Positions 1-9,237 are shown, numbered from the stretch's first letter. The stretch is DNA of 64,000 bases from Lachnospiraceae bacterium (GCA_021770755.1 JAETQI010000009.1:46125-110124); one strand, 5' to 3'. Numbers and translations are program-made. Notes: generated by a model from the letters alone, not told the origin.

Positions 1-1
1 G

Positions 2-652
2 TCTGGGTACATGGAGATGTGGAAGCGGGCGGGCGTCAAAGTCATTCCGGTGATCGCGAGTGTCGCGATGGCGAAGCTGATGCAGCGCGGCGGCGCGGAC
101 GCAGTCGTCGCCGAAGGCATGGAGAGCGGCGGACATATCGGTTCGCTCACGACCATGGCGCTCGTGCCGCAGGTGGCGGACGCAGTGGAGATCCCGGTGA
201 TCGCGGCGGGCGGTATCGCGGACGGCAGAGGATTTGCGGCAGCGTTCATGCTGGGCGCGGAGGCAGTGCAGATCGGCACGCGCTTTGTGGCGGCAGCGGA
301 ATCCATCGTACATGAGAATTACAAGGCGATGCTCATCAAGGCAAAGGATATCGACTCTGCAGTCACGGGCATGACGACCGGACACCCTGTCAGGAGCATC
401 CGCAATAAGATGACGCGCGAGTACCTGAGACTTGAGCAGGAGGGCGCGGATTTTATGGAGCTTGAAAAGCTGACGCTCGGTTCTCTTAAGAAAGCTGTCG
501 TGGAGGGCGATGTGGTGAACGGTACAGTCATGGCAGGGCAGATCGCGGGACTTGTGAAGAAAGAACAGCCGTGCAGGGAGATCATCACTGAGATCATGGA
601 GCAGGGCATGGCGCTCCTTGGCAGGACATATGGAACAGGGCACATAGAATAA
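2..652 (+). CDS. fabK: Enoyl-ACP reductase II, FabK (5' end outside window)
   Basis: FMN-dependent enoyl-ACP reductase that performs the last reduction of each fatty-acid elongation cycle in bacteria lacking or supplementing FabI. The reading frame is open from base 2, so the N-terminal third, with the first flavin-binding loop, lies upstream of the window. The visible part matches the FabK core: AEGMESGGHIG followed by a TIM-barrel segment IPVIAAGGIADGRG, then GAEAVQIGTRFV and a C-terminal GTVMAGQIAGL. About 217 residues are present out of roughly 310 expected. It is the first visible gene of the fab operon; fabD begins 13 bp after its stop. Family assignment is firm. Confidence 0.93.
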   Translation, partial: SGYMEMWKRAGVKVIPVIASVAMAKLMQRGGADAVVAEGMESGGHIGSLTTMALVPQVADAVEIPVIAAGGIADGRGFAAAFMLGAEAVQIGTRFVAAAESIVHENYKAMLIKAKDIDSAVTGMTTGHPVRSIRNKMTREYLRLEQEGADFMELEKLTLGSLKKAVVEGDVVNGTVMAGQIAGLVKKEQPCREIITEIMEQGMALLGRTYGTGHIE

Positions 653-664
653 GAAAGGCAAACA

Positions 665-1588
665 ATGAGCAGAACAGCATTTATTTTCCCGGGACAGGGT
701 TCACAGTATGTGGGCATGGGAAAGGATTTTTATGATACATATGAGGAAGCAAAGCGTGTCTACCGGCTGGCGGGCGAAGTGTCGGGACTGGATATGGAGG
801 CGCTCTGCTTCACGGAAAATGACAGGCTCAACATCACAGAGTACACGCAGATCGCGATGCTCGCCACAGAGGTGGCGATCCTTAAGGTGCTCGAGCAAAA
901 GGGCGTCAGGGCGGATATCACGGCGGGTCTGAGCCTGGGTGAGTACGGCGCGCTGGCAGCGGCGGATGTCATGGATCTAAAGGATCTGTTTTACATTATC
1001 CGAAAGCGCGGGATCTTTATGCAGGAGGCGTATCCGGAAGGCGGCGCCATGACAGCGGTGCTTGGTCTTGCGAGCGATACGATCGAGGAGATCTGCCGCC
1101 AGACAAAAGGGATCGTGACCATCGCAAACTACAACTGTCCTGGTCAGATCGTCATCACAGGCGAGGCGGGTGCAGTGTCGGAGGCGGCAAAAGCACTCTC
1201 CGATGCCGGCGCAAAGCGCTGCGTGCCGCTCAAGGTCAGCGGACCGTTCCACTCCCGGCTGCTTGCCGGCGCAGGCGACAGGCTTGAGAAGGAACTGTAC
1301 GGTATCAGGCTCAGACAGCCTTCCATCCCGTACATCAGCAATGTAAACGCGCTTGAGGTGACAGAGGCCGCGCCAGTCAAGTCTCTTCTGAAAGATCAGG
1401 TGTCAAACTCCGTGTGCTGGCAGCAGACGATCGAGAAGATGATCGCGGGCGGTGTCGATACGTTTATAGAGATCGGGCCGGGAAGGACGCTCAGCGGCTT
1501 TGTCAAAAAGATCAGCAAGGATGTGAAATGCCTGAATATCGACAAGCTGGCTGACATGGATAAAGCATTGGAGGAATCGGGATGTTAA
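665..1588 (+). CDS. fabD: Malonyl-CoA:ACP transacylase FabD
   Basis: Transfers malonyl from CoA to acyl carrier protein, supplying the two-carbon donor for chain elongation in the cytoplasm. The 307-residue product begins with FPGQGSQYVGMGKD, carries the nucleophile elbow GLSLGEYGAL (the Ser of GxSxG), and has the conserved VSGPFHSRLL histidine and a late EIGPGRTLSGFVKK segment. Length is normal for the family. The start ATG follows an AAGG ribosome site. Its last 7 bases overlap the fabG start, which indicates translational coupling inside the fab operon. Confidence 0.96.
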   Translation: MSRTAFIFPGQGSQYVGMGKDFYDTYEEAKRVYRLAGEVSGLDMEALCFTENDRLNITEYTQIAMLATEVAILKVLEQKGVRADITAGLSLGEYGALAAADVMDLKDLFYIIRKRGIFMQEAYPEGGAMTAVLGLASDTIEEICRQTKGIVTIANYNCPGQIVITGEAGAVSEAAKALSDAGAKRCVPLKVSGPFHSRLLAGAGDRLEKELYGIRLRQPSIPYISNVNALEVTEAAPVKSLLKDQVSNSVCWQQTIEKMIAGGVDTFIEIGPGRTLSGFVKKISKDVKCLNIDKLADMDKALEESGC

Positions 1589-2322
1589 CGGGTAAGGTAG
1601 CCCTTGTGACAGGGGCAGGCAGAGGTATTGGCAGTGCGGTCGCACGCATGCTGGCAAAAAACGGCGCGACGGTCATCGTGAACTATAACGGTTCAAGGGA
1701 GAGCGCGGAGGCGGTTGTCGCCGGGATCGAGCGGGACGGCGGCAGTGCGGAGGCAATGCAGTGCAACGTGTCTGATTTTGCGTCCAGCGAGACATTTGTC
1801 AAGGCGGTTCTGGAAAAGTACAAGAAGGTGGATATCCTTGTCAACAATGCGGGTATTACCAGGGATAACCTGATCATGCGCATGTCCGAGGAGGATTACG
1901 ATGCGGTGCTCGACACGAACCTAAAGGGTGCCTTTAACATGATCCGCCATCTCTCGCGCAGCATGGTCCGGCAGAGAAGCGGGAAGATCATCAACATTTC
2001 TTCGGTGAGCGGTATCCTGGGAAACGCGGGACAGTCGAACTATTCCGCGTCAAAGGCGGGGCTGATCGGTCTTACCAGGAGCGTCGCAAGAGAGCTTGCG
2101 GGCAGGGGGATCAATGTCAATGCGGTAGCGCCGGGATTTATCGATACGGATATGACCAGAAATATGACAGAAGAAGCTAAGAAGGCGCTCAATGGCATGA
2201 TCCCCATGGGAAAGATGGGAAGTGCGGAGGATATCGCGGATCTCGTCCTGTTTCTGGCGGGAGAGCACTCGGACTATATCACCGGACAGGTGATCTGCGT
2301 GGATGGCGGCATGGCGATGTGA
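1582..2322 (+). CDS. fabG: 3-oxoacyl-ACP reductase FabG
   Basis: NADPH-dependent short-chain dehydrogenase that reduces 3-ketoacyl-ACP to 3-hydroxyacyl-ACP. The 246-residue protein shows the Rossmann glycine motif GAGRGIGSA near residue 11, the NNAG motif, the catalytic Ser in NISSVSG and the YSASK Tyr/Lys pair, and it ends with GQVICVDGGMAM as is usual for FabG. It overlaps fabD by 7 bp, and fabF starts about 40 bp downstream. Nothing in the sequence is unusual, and position within the fab operon removes doubt between FabG and other short-chain dehydrogenases. Confidence 0.96.
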   Translation: MLTGKVALVTGAGRGIGSAVARMLAKNGATVIVNYNGSRESAEAVVAGIERDGGSAEAMQCNVSDFASSETFVKAVLEKYKKVDILVNNAGITRDNLIMRMSEEDYDAVLDTNLKGAFNMIRHLSRSMVRQRSGKIINISSVSGILGNAGQSNYSASKAGLIGLTRSVARELAGRGINVNAVAPGFIDTDMTRNMTEEAKKALNGMIPMGKMGSAEDIADLVLFLAGEHSDYITGQVICVDGGMAM

Positions 2323-2362
2323 GCCGTCCGGCGGTAACAGTTCGAAGGGAAAGGATGAGGGT

Positions 2363-3604
2363 ATGAAGAGAAGAGTAGTTGTAACAGGCATGGGGGCAGT
2401 GACCCCGATCGGCAACGACGTCGCGTCTTTCTGGGACGGCGTGAAGGCGGGAAAGACCGGCTTTGGACCGATCACCTATTTTGATACATCGGACTACAAA
2501 TGCAAGCTGGCGGCGGAGGTCAAGGACTTTAACGCGGCCGATCACATGGACAAAAAAGCCGCGCGCAGGATGGAGCCTTTCTGCCAGTTTGCGGTTGCGG
2601 CGGCAAAGGAAGCGGTCGGGGACGCTGGTCTGGACATGACAAAAGAGGATCCCTACAGGGCAGGCTGCGCGGTGGGAAGCGGCATCGGAAGCCTGCAGGC
2701 GATGGAGCGGGAACACACCAGGCTGGTGGAAAAAGGACCTTCCAGAGTGGCGCCGCTTTTGGTCCCGCTGATGATCTCCAACATGGCGGCCGGAAATGTC
2801 AGCATCGCGCTCAATCTCAAGGGCAAGAGCATCAATGTGGTGACGGCATGTGCCACGGGTACGAACTCCATCGGCGAGGCGTTCCGGACGATCCAGTACG
2901 GTGACGCGGATATCATGGTGGCGGGCGGAACGGAGAGCTCGATCACGCCGATCGGGATTGCGGGATTTTCATCCCTGACAGCGCTCTCGACCTGTGAGGA
3001 TCCGGCGCGCTGTTCGATTCCGTTTGACAAGGACAGAAGCGGTTTTGTCATGGGCGAGGGTGCGGGCATTGTCGTGCTTGAGGAGCTGGAGCACGCCAGG
3101 GCGCGCGGCGCAAAGATCTATGCGGAGGTTGTGGGATATGGCTGCTCATCGGACGCGTACCACATCACATCGCCGGCGGAGGACGGCGCGGGAGCGGCGG
3201 CGGCGATGCTTGGCGCCGTGAGGGATGCAGGCGCCTTGCCCGAGGAGATCACGTATATCAACGCCCACGGAACGGCGACACATCACAACGATCTGTTTGA
3301 GACGAGGGCGATCAAGCTTGCGTTTGGCGACCATGCAAAGAAGATCAGGATCAACTCTACCAAATCGATGGTAGGGCATCTTTTGGGCGCGGCGGGGGCA
3401 GTCGAGTTTGTCGCCTGCGTGAAAGAGATCCAGGAGGGCTATATCCATCGGACAGTCGGACTCACAGCGTGCGAGGAGGAGATGGACTTAGACTACTGCA
3501 GGGAGAGCAGCAGCGGTGACTTTATGTACGCACTCAGCAACTCCCTGGGATTTGGCGGACACAACGCGAGCATATTAGTGAAAAAATATGCGGAATCAAT
3601 ATGA
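2363..3604 (+). CDS. fabF: 3-oxoacyl-ACP synthase II FabF
   Basis: Condensing enzyme that elongates acyl-ACP with malonyl-ACP. The 413-residue product starts MKRRVVVTGMG. The frame is open upstream to 2303, but this ATG is preceded by an AAGGATGAGG ribosome site and gives the standard N-terminus, so I chose it. The Cys-His-His triad is visible: TACATGTNS, NAHGTATHHND and KSMVGHLLGAAGA. The C-terminal NSLGFGGHNASI loop is also typical. In many Clostridia accB and accC follow fabF; here fabZ follows after only 55 bp. Confidence 0.96.
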   Translation: MKRRVVVTGMGAVTPIGNDVASFWDGVKAGKTGFGPITYFDTSDYKCKLAAEVKDFNAADHMDKKAARRMEPFCQFAVAAAKEAVGDAGLDMTKEDPYRAGCAVGSGIGSLQAMEREHTRLVEKGPSRVAPLLVPLMISNMAAGNVSIALNLKGKSINVVTACATGTNSIGEAFRTIQYGDADIMVAGGTESSITPIGIAGFSSLTALSTCEDPARCSIPFDKDRSGFVMGEGAGIVVLEELEHARARGAKIYAEVVGYGCSSDAYHITSPAEDGAGAAAAMLGAVRDAGALPEEITYINAHGTATHHNDLFETRAIKLAFGDHAKKIRINSTKSMVGHLLGAAGAVEFVACVKEIQEGYIHRTVGLTACEEEMDLDYCRESSSGDFMYALSNSLGFGGHNASILVKKYAESI

Positions 3605-3659
3605 GGAATAAATAGTTAGACAGAGCGTGTATTATATATAGAAGGAAAAGGTGACACAT

Positions 3660-4091
3660 ATGTCGGTTTATACAGCAAAGGAGATCATGGAAATCATCCC
3701 GCACAGACATCCGTTTCTGCTGATCGACACCATCGAGGAGCTCGAGGAAGGCGTAAGGGCAGTCGGGAAAAAGTGCGTGAGCTTTAATGAGCCGTATTTT
3801 GCAGGGCATTTCCCAGGCAATCCCGTCATGCCGGGCGTACTGATCGTGGAGGCGCTGGCGCAGGTCGGGGCGGTCGCGCTGCTGGGGCTTCCGGAGTGGA
3901 AGGGCAAGACGGCGTACTTTGCAGGGATCAACAAAGCGCGGTTCAAACAGAAGGTGCTGCCGGGCGATGTGCTGATGCTTGAGACGAAGATCACGAAGGT
4001 GAGCGGGCCGATCGGTGTCGGCGAGGCGATCGCCACAGTCGACGGCAGGACAGCCTGCAGGGCGGAGCTGATGTTTGCCATAGGAGTCTAG
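3660..4091 (+). CDS. fabZ: 3-hydroxyacyl-ACP dehydratase FabZ
   Basis: Hot-dog-fold dehydratase that converts 3-hydroxyacyl-ACP to trans-2-enoyl-ACP, the FabK substrate. The 143-residue protein contains [11 protein letters not shown] and the active-site helix [19 protein letters not shown], with the catalytic His and a Glu rather than the Asp of FabA. A GTG at 3651 is in frame, but the GAAGGAAAAG ribosome site at 3641-3650 sits directly against it, whereas spacing to the ATG at 3660 is normal. accDA follows 8 bp after the stop. Confidence 0.95.
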   Translation: MSVYTAKEIMEIIPHRHPFLLIDTIEELEEGVRAVGKKCVSFNEPYFAGHFPGNPVMPGVLIVEALAQVGAVALLGLPEWKGKTAYFAGINKARFKQKVLPGDVLMLETKITKVSGPIGVGEAIATVDGRTACRAELMFAIGV

Positions 4092-4099
4092 GAGGTTGG

Positions 4100-5869
4100 A
4101 TGATGGAAAGATCACAGCATATCAGGACTGGAAGAAGATTTCCCGTTAATCTGTACAATAAGATAGAAGAAAAGCTGAAAAACAGGTCGGATGAAGCGCA
4201 GGAGGCGGCGACTGAAAAGAAAGAGGATACAGGACTCGTCAAGTGCCCTAAGTGCGGCAGGATGGTGGAGCGCGCCCGCGTGGTAAAGAAAAAATACGTG
4301 TGTTATGAGTGCGGCGGCTATTTCCGGGTGAAGACCAACAACCGGATCCGCATGGTCGCTGACGCGAAGAGCTTTGAGCCGTGGTTTGAGGACATGGCGG
4401 TGAGCAATCCGCTCGACTATGAGGGATATGAGGATAAGCTCGCGGCAGCGCGGGAGAAGACGGGGTTACAGGAGGCAGTGACTGTCGGGCGCTGCAAAGT
4501 GTTTGGTGACGACATCGTCCTTGGCGTGTGCGATTCCCGCTTTATGATGGCGAGTATGGGACATGTGGTGGGTGAGAAGATTACAAAGGCGATCGAGCGC
4601 GCGACGGAGTTAAAGCTTCCGGTATTCCTGTTCTGCTGTTCCGGCGGCGCGAGAATGCAGGAGGGGATCGTTTCGCTGATGCAGATGGCAAAGACATCGG
4701 CAGCGATCCGGCGGCACGGCGATGCCGGACTGCTGTACTGCACGATACTGACAGATCCCACGACGGGCGGCGTGACGGCAAGCTTTGCGATGCTTGGCGA
4801 TGTGATCATGGCAGAGCCGGGGGCGCTGATCGGTTTTGCAGGGCCAAGAGTGATCAAGCAGACGATCGGCCAGGAGCTTCCGGAGGGCTTTCAGACATCG
4901 GAATTTTTGGTGGAGCACGGGTTTGTGGACGGTATCGTGCTGCGGGAGAATTTGAAGAAGACGATCCATTTTCTGATCCGGTCCCATCAGGGCACAGGCA
5001 GACAGCGGTACACCAACTTTTATCCGGGCACGGATTTTCAGTTTAAGCTCAGCGAGGAATTAAAAGAACAGACGTGGAAGTCCCGTCCGCGCAGTGCGTG
5101 GGAGAAAGTGAAGGCAGTCCGGCAGGTGGAGCGCCCGTCCGCGTTTGACTATATGGACAGCATATTTGACATCTTTGTCGAGGCGCATGGCGACAGGGGA
5201 TTTGCCGACGACAAGGCACTGATCGGCGGTATCGCATTTCTTGAGGGGCAGCCGGTGACTGTGGTGGCGGACATCAAGGGCAAGGATTTCAAGGAATGCC
5301 AGGAGAGAAACTTCGGCATGCCGCTTCCTGAGGGCTACCGCAAGGCACTGCGCCTGATGAAGCAGGCGGAGAAATTCAACCGTCCGATCATCAGCTTTGT
5401 CAATACCTCCGGCGCATTCTGCGGTCTGGAGGCGGAGGAGCGCGGACAGGGCGAGGCGATCGCAAGAAACCTGCTGGAGATGTCGGGACTTAAGGTTCCG
5501 GTGCTGTGCATCCTGATCGGTGAGGGCGGCAGCGGCGGCGCGCTTGCGACGGCAGTCGGAAATGAAGTGTGGATGATGGAGAATGCGACGTACTCGATCC
5601 TCTCGCCGGAAGGGTTCGCGTCGATCTTGTGGAAGGATTCCAACAGGGCGCAGGAGGCGAGCGAGGTCATGAACATCACCGCACAGGACTTAAAACGTCT
5701 TGGCGTGATCGAGCGCATCATCCCGGAATTTGGCGGCGCGGACAAGAAGACGGCAGCGGCGATCGGCGGTTACATGAAGGAGCATATCAAGGAATTTCTG
5801 GAGAAGTATGACGGGAAGAGCGGAGAGCAGATCGCAGGCGAGCGCTATGAGCGTTTCCGCAATTTTTAG
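4100..5869 (+). CDS. accDA: Acetyl-CoA carboxylase carboxyltransferase, fused beta (AccD) and alpha (AccA) subunits
   Basis: Carboxyltransferase half of acetyl-CoA carboxylase, which moves carboxyl from biotin carrier protein to acetyl-CoA to make malonyl-CoA. The 589-residue chain joins two proteins that are separate in E. coli. Residues about 45-290 are AccD, with a zinc ribbon of Cys49, Cys52, Cys68 and Cys71 and the segment [11 protein letters not shown]. Residues about 300-589 are AccA, with [15 protein letters not shown] and [19 protein letters not shown] site lies 5 bp before the ATG. No biotin carrier (accB) or biotin carboxylase (accC) gene is in the window. Fused carboxyltransferases are known in other bacteria. 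Confidence 0.94.
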   Translation: MMERSQHIRTGRRFPVNLYNKIEEKLKNRSDEAQEAATEKKEDTGLVKCPKCGRMVERARVVKKKYVCYECGGYFRVKTNNRIRMVADAKSFEPWFEDMAVSNPLDYEGYEDKLAAAREKTGLQEAVTVGRCKVFGDDIVLGVCDSRFMMASMGHVVGEKITKAIERATELKLPVFLFCCSGGARMQEGIVSLMQMAKTSAAIRRHGDAGLLYCTILTDPTTGGVTASFAMLGDVIMAEPGALIGFAGPRVIKQTIGQELPEGFQTSEFLVEHGFVDGIVLRENLKKTIHFLIRSHQGTGRQRYTNFYPGTDFQFKLSEELKEQTWKSRPRSAWEKVKAVRQVERPSAFDYMDSIFDIFVEAHGDRGFADDKALIGGIAFLEGQPVTVVADIKGKDFKECQERNFGMPLPEGYRKALRLMKQAEKFNRPIISFVNTSGAFCGLEAEERGQGEAIARNLLEMSGLKVPVLCILIGEGGSGGALATAVGNEVWMMENATYSILSPEGFASILWKDSNRAQEASEVMNITAQDLKRLGVIERIIPEFGGADKKTAAAIGGYMKEHIKEFLEKYDGKSGEQIAGERYERFRNF

Positions 5870-5880
5870 AGGACAGGATT

Positions 5881-6915
5881 ATGAGTGAGTTAAGGATAGG
5901 CAGTCTCTGCGCGCGCATTCCCGTGATACAGGGCGGCATGGGAGTCGGTGTGAGCCTGTCAGGTCTGGCGGGCGCAGTGGCGGCGGCAGGCGGCGTGGGT
6001 GTGATATCGACCGCCCAGATCGGCTACCGCGATCCCGACTTCGGCAGACATCCGATCGAGTGCAACCTAAAAGCGGTCGGTGAGGAGATCAGAAAGGCGC
6101 GCAGCGCGGCAGGCGGCGGTATCGTCGGCGTCAATATCATGGTGGTGACAAGGCGGTATGAGGACTATGTAAAGGCGGCGGTGTCAGCGGGTGCCGATCT
6201 GATCATATCCGGCGCGGGACTTCCCATGAATCTGCCGGAACTTGCAGGCGGCGCGGCGATCGCCCCGATCGTCTCGAGCAGGAAAGCGCTGCATGTGATC
6301 GCCAGGCACTGGAAAAAGAAGTATGACAGAAAACCGGATCTCGTTGTGGTCGAGGGACCTTTGGCGGGCGGACATCTTGGCTTCTCCAAAGAAGATATCG
6401 AGGCGTACACGGCGGCAAAGGAAAAGGATTATGACGATGAGGTGCGGTCGATCATAGCGCTCGCAGACGAGCTGGGAACACCGGTCGCGGTGGCGGGCGG
6501 CATCTATGGGCGCGGGGATATGGAGCATTATCTTGCGATGGGGGCAAAGGGTGTGCAGATCGCCACACGCTTTGTGACGACGCGGGAATGCGATGCCTCC
6601 GAGGCATACAAACAGGCGTACATCGACGCGAAGCAGGAGGACATCGTCATCGTCAGAAGCCCGGTGGGAATGCCGGGGCGCGCGATACACAATGCGTTTC
6701 TTGACAGGGTACAGTCGGGAGAGCGCTTTATGAGAGGCTGCAGACAGTGCATCACGACGTGTAAGCCGGACACGGCGCCCTACTGCATCACGGAAGCGCT
6801 GATCAACGCGGTGGAGGGAAGGCTCGACGAGGGACTGATCTTCTGCGGGAGCAATGCCTACAGGGCGGACAGGATCGAGACCGTAGCCGATATAATGGAG
6901 GAATTTTCTCAATGA
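5881..6915 (+). CDS. NAD(P)H-dependent flavin oxidoreductase of the FabK/nitronate monooxygenase family
   Basis: FMN-binding TIM-barrel enzyme related to FabK and nitronate monooxygenase. The 344-residue protein opens with RIPVIQGGMGVGVSLSGLAGAVAAAGG, the flavin-site loop, and carries VVEGPLAGGHLGF and GAKGVQIATRFV, which parallel the FabK motifs. Unlike FabK it has a cysteine-bearing C-terminal segment, CRQCITTCKPDTAPYC. It sits between accDA (11 bp gap) and fabH (4 bp overlap), so it belongs to the fatty-acid operon. Its substrate is not evident. A second enoyl reductase, a detoxifying nitronate oxidase, or a quinone reductase are all possible. Confidence 0.85.
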   Translation: MSELRIGSLCARIPVIQGGMGVGVSLSGLAGAVAAAGGVGVISTAQIGYRDPDFGRHPIECNLKAVGEEIRKARSAAGGGIVGVNIMVVTRRYEDYVKAAVSAGADLIISGAGLPMNLPELAGGAAIAPIVSSRKALHVIARHWKKKYDRKPDLVVVEGPLAGGHLGFSKEDIEAYTAAKEKDYDDEVRSIIALADELGTPVAVAGGIYGRGDMEHYLAMGAKGVQIATRFVTTRECDASEAYKQAYIDAKQEDIVIVRSPVGMPGRAIHNAFLDRVQSGERFMRGCRQCITTCKPDTAPYCITEALINAVEGRLDEGLIFCGSNAYRADRIETVADIMEEFSQ

Positions 6916-7907
6916 CGATACAGATAACCGGAACAGGAAGTGCACTGCCGGAAAAAATAGTGACCAATTTTGACTTGGAGAAGCTGGTGGAGACCTCCGA
7001 CGAGTGGATCCAGAAGCGGACCGGGATCGCAGAGCGCAGGATCTCTGCCGGGGAGACAGTGTCCTCACTGGCGGCGGACGCGTGCAGGAAAGCGCTGGAG
7101 ATGGCAGGAAAGCGCGCAGATGAGGTGGATCTGATCCTCGTGGCGACCTGTTCCCCGGAGCTTCTGCTGCCGTGCTGCGCCTGCCAGGTGCAGGAGATGA
7201 TCGGTGCCTCCTGCGCGGTGGCGTTTGACTTAAACGCCGCATGTTCGGGTTTTTTGTTCGCGCTCAACACAGCGTATGCGTATCTCCATACCGGGATCTA
7301 CCACAATGCGCTGGTGGTGGGAAGCGAGGTGCTGTCAAAGCTTGTGGACTGGAAGGACAGAGGTACCTGTATCCTGTTCGGAGACGGTGCAGGCGCGGCA
7401 TTTGTGGAGGCGTCCGCGGAGGATATCGTCCGGGACAACGGGCGCAGGGCAGGCATGGAGTGCATGGTTCAGGGATCAGACGGAACAAAGGGCATGGTGC
7501 TCTCCTGTGCGGAGCGCGCAGGGAACAATGCGTTCATCCCGGAAAACCCGCCGGAGAACCCGTATATCCATATGGATGGACAGGAGGTCTACAAGTTTGC
7601 CACAAAACAGGTGCCGGCATGCATCCAGGATGCGCTGGACAGGGCAGGGCTTGCGGTGGACGATGTGGACTGGTTCATGCTGCATCAGGCAAATGTCCGC
7701 ATCATAGAGTCGGTCGCAAAGAGACTTCGGGCGGATATCGCAAGATTTCCGATGAATATACATAAGATCGGCAATATGTCCTCCGCCACGATACCGGTGC
7801 TGCTCGACGAGTGGAACCGCAAGGGCAGCATCAAAACGGGCGACAGGCTGGTGCTGTCAGGATTTGGAGCCGGATTGACGTACGGCGCCAGCATACTTGT
7901 CTGGTAA
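6912..7907 (+). CDS. fabH: 3-oxoacyl-ACP synthase III FabH
   Basis: Initiates fatty-acid synthesis by condensing acyl-CoA with malonyl-ACP. In Firmicutes it often accepts branched-chain primers. The 331-residue protein shows SDEWIQKRTGI near the N-terminus, the nucleophile Cys in LNAACSGFLFAL, the His in MLHQANVRII and the Asn in IGNMSSATIP, followed by SGFGAGLTYG. The ATG overlaps the preceding stop by 4 bp (ATGA), which implies translational coupling. Length and motifs are standard. The position late in the operon, after accDA, differs from the common fabH-first order. Confidence 0.95.
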   Translation: MTIQITGTGSALPEKIVTNFDLEKLVETSDEWIQKRTGIAERRISAGETVSSLAADACRKALEMAGKRADEVDLILVATCSPELLLPCCACQVQEMIGASCAVAFDLNAACSGFLFALNTAYAYLHTGIYHNALVVGSEVLSKLVDWKDRGTCILFGDGAGAAFVEASAEDIVRDNGRRAGMECMVQGSDGTKGMVLSCAERAGNNAFIPENPPENPYIHMDGQEVYKFATKQVPACIQDALDRAGLAVDDVDWFMLHQANVRIIESVAKRLRADIARFPMNIHKIGNMSSATIPVLLDEWNRKGSIKTGDRLVLSGFGAGLTYGASILVW

Positions 7908-7927
7908 GGGCTTAAGGGGGAAGGAAC

Positions 7928-8383
7928 ATGGAAAAGACGACGAGAAGGGTGTTGAATGAGACGCTGGTAAAGCTCTTCAACGATGTCATGAGCATCGAGG
8001 AGAAGGCGGTCATCACCGAGGAGTACAAGGATATCACGAACAATGACATGCATATCATCGAGGCGGTCGGGATCGAGGAACCGCGCAGGATGTCCGATAT
8101 CGCAAAGCGCCTTGGCGTGACCATGGGCACGCTCACCACGAATATGAACAGCCTTGAGGAAAAGGGATACATCGTACGGGAGCGGAGCACGGCAGACAAG
8201 CGGGTGGTGCTGGTCGTGCTCACACCCAAAGGAAAAAAAGCGTTCTACCATCACCGGGGATTCCACCAGAACATGATCAAGGCGATCGTGAAAGGTCTCG
8301 ACGAGGATGAGATGAAAGTGATGATCAAATGTCTCCTGAATCTGAATGAATTTTTTGAGCAGTATGCGCAGTCCTGTCATTGA
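7928..8383 (+). CDS. MarR-family regulator, probably a FabT-like regulator of the fab operon
   Basis: A 151-residue winged-helix protein of the MarR family. The DNA-binding portion is recognisable as MSDIAKRLGVTMGTLTTNMNSLEEKGYIVRERSTADKRVVLVVLTPKGKKAFYHH, where the DKR beta-hairpin and LTPKG wing are MarR hallmarks. FabT, the acyl-ACP-responsive repressor of fatty-acid genes in Streptococcus, belongs to this family. Location as the last gene of a fab operon supports a similar role, although the regulated promoter is outside the window. The stop codon lies inside the operon terminator stem. The ribosome site is GGGGGAAGGA. Confidence 0.85.
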   Translation: MEKTTRRVLNETLVKLFNDVMSIEEKAVITEEYKDITNNDMHIIEAVGIEEPRRMSDIAKRLGVTMGTLTTNMNSLEEKGYIVRERSTADKRVVLVVLTPKGKKAFYHHRGFHQNMIKAIVKGLDEDEMKVMIKCLLNLNEFFEQYAQSCH

Positions 8384-8404
8384 GTGTCAATGGCAGGATT
8401 TTTT
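8372..8404 (+). terminator. Rho-independent terminator of the fab operon
   Basis: A 12-bp stem (8372-8383 with 8387-8398, one G-T wobble) and a 3-nt loop are followed by six T residues. The left arm includes the last codons and stop of the marR gene, so the fab transcript ends immediately at its last gene. Confidence 0.85.
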
Positions 8405-8409
8405 GGGTC

Positions 8410-8437
8410 TTGAAACTGCGGAAAAATTTGGTATAAT
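8410..8437 (+). promoter_or_regulatory. Sigma-A promoter of cheD
   Basis: TTGAAA at 8410-8415 and TATAAT at 8432-8437 are separated by 16 bp. The promoter sits directly after the fab terminator and about 65 bp before the cheD start, so cheD is transcribed independently of the fab operon. Confidence 0.8.
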
Positions 8438-8503
8438 AAAACTGAAAATCGTTTGCCGTGGTGGTTCCAAAGCGATGGGATCCAGGCTGGCTGGAGGTGA
8501 AAA

Positions 8504-9022
8504 GTGGCGACATTTACAGTAGCAGAACTGCAGAGTATGCTCCTTGTGAATATGGGGGATTACAAGACGGCCAGGGGAGATCAGAAACTGCTGACAAAGG
8601 ACCTGGGATCGTGTGTAGGCGTGGCAGTGCGGGATCCGCAGACCGGTGTGGGCGGACTGCTGCACGTCATGCTCCCGCATTATCACGCGGCATATGAGGA
8701 GGGAACAATGGCTGCTGCGGCAAAATATGCCGACACAGGTCTTGACGAGATGATCAGGGTTCTTGTGATGCAGGGTGCGGAGCGCAGCCGCATGGTGGCA
8801 AAGATCGCGGGCGCAGCCCACATGATCAGAAACGCAGCGATACCCGAGAGCAGGGATATCTCCGCAAGGAATCTGACCGCAGTGAAGGAAAAGCTCGAGG
8901 AGCTCCAGATACCGCTGCTCGCCGCCGATGTGGGAGAGCATTTTCCGAGGACTGTCGTGTTTGAGCCGGGGAGCGGCACATTCAGGATCCTCACTCCGGG
9001 CAGAGAGGAAAAATGGATTTAA
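8504..9022 (+). CDS. cheD: Chemoreceptor glutamine deamidase CheD
   Basis: CheD deamidates glutamines on methyl-accepting chemotaxis proteins and interacts with the CheC phosphatase in Bacillus-type chemotaxis. The 172-residue protein has the expected catalytic Cys in KDLGSCVGVAVRD and His in GGLLHVMLPHY, followed by an AKIAGAAHMIRN segment that corresponds to the conserved KxxGGA region. The start is GTG at 8504, 5 bp after GGAGGT. It has its own promoter and no other chemotaxis gene nearby. It is followed by one small gene and a terminator, so it forms a two-gene unit separated from any che cluster. Confidence 0.85.
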   Translation: MATFTVAELQSMLLVNMGDYKTARGDQKLLTKDLGSCVGVAVRDPQTGVGGLLHVMLPHYHAAYEEGTMAAAAKYADTGLDEMIRVLVMQGAERSRMVAKIAGAAHMIRNAAIPESRDISARNLTAVKEKLEELQIPLLAADVGEHFPRTVVFEPGSGTFRILTPGREEKWI

Positions 9023-9036
9023 AAGGAGGCTGACGC

Positions 9037-9234
9037 ATGGAAGAGGAGAACAGGGAACTAAACGAGATGGAACTGTTGGAGAGAAATATCATCAAAAGCT
9101 ACAATGAACTGTTAAAGACCCTGCTCGAAGAGGGGGACATGGATACGCTCGAACGGGTGATCACGGACGACGCGTACCGCAACAAGCTGATGGACATGCA
9201 CACGAGCAGACTGAAACTTGAGCATGAATTGTAA
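9037..9234 (+). CDS. Small hypothetical protein downstream of cheD
   Basis: A 65-residue, highly charged, probably all-helical protein with no cysteine and no membrane segment. It starts 14 bp after cheD, with an AAAAGGAGG ribosome site, and is closed by a strong terminator, which makes it a real member of the cheD unit. I do not recognise a family. The repeated heptad-like Leu spacing (ELLERNIIKSYNELLKTLLEE) suggests a helical hairpin or coiled coil. A role linked to CheD is an inference from position only. Confidence 0.6.
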   Translation: MEEENRELNEMELLERNIIKSYNELLKTLLEEGDMDTLERVITDDAYRNKLMDMHTSRLKLEHEL

Positions 9235-9237
9235 AAG

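Noticed and set aside
6184..7242. 352-codon minus-strand open frame across the flavin oxidoreductase and fabH genes
   Set aside because: It is antisense to two genes with clear catalytic motifs, is rich in Arg, Pro, Ser and His as expected for a shadow frame in GC-rich coding DNA, and matches no family.
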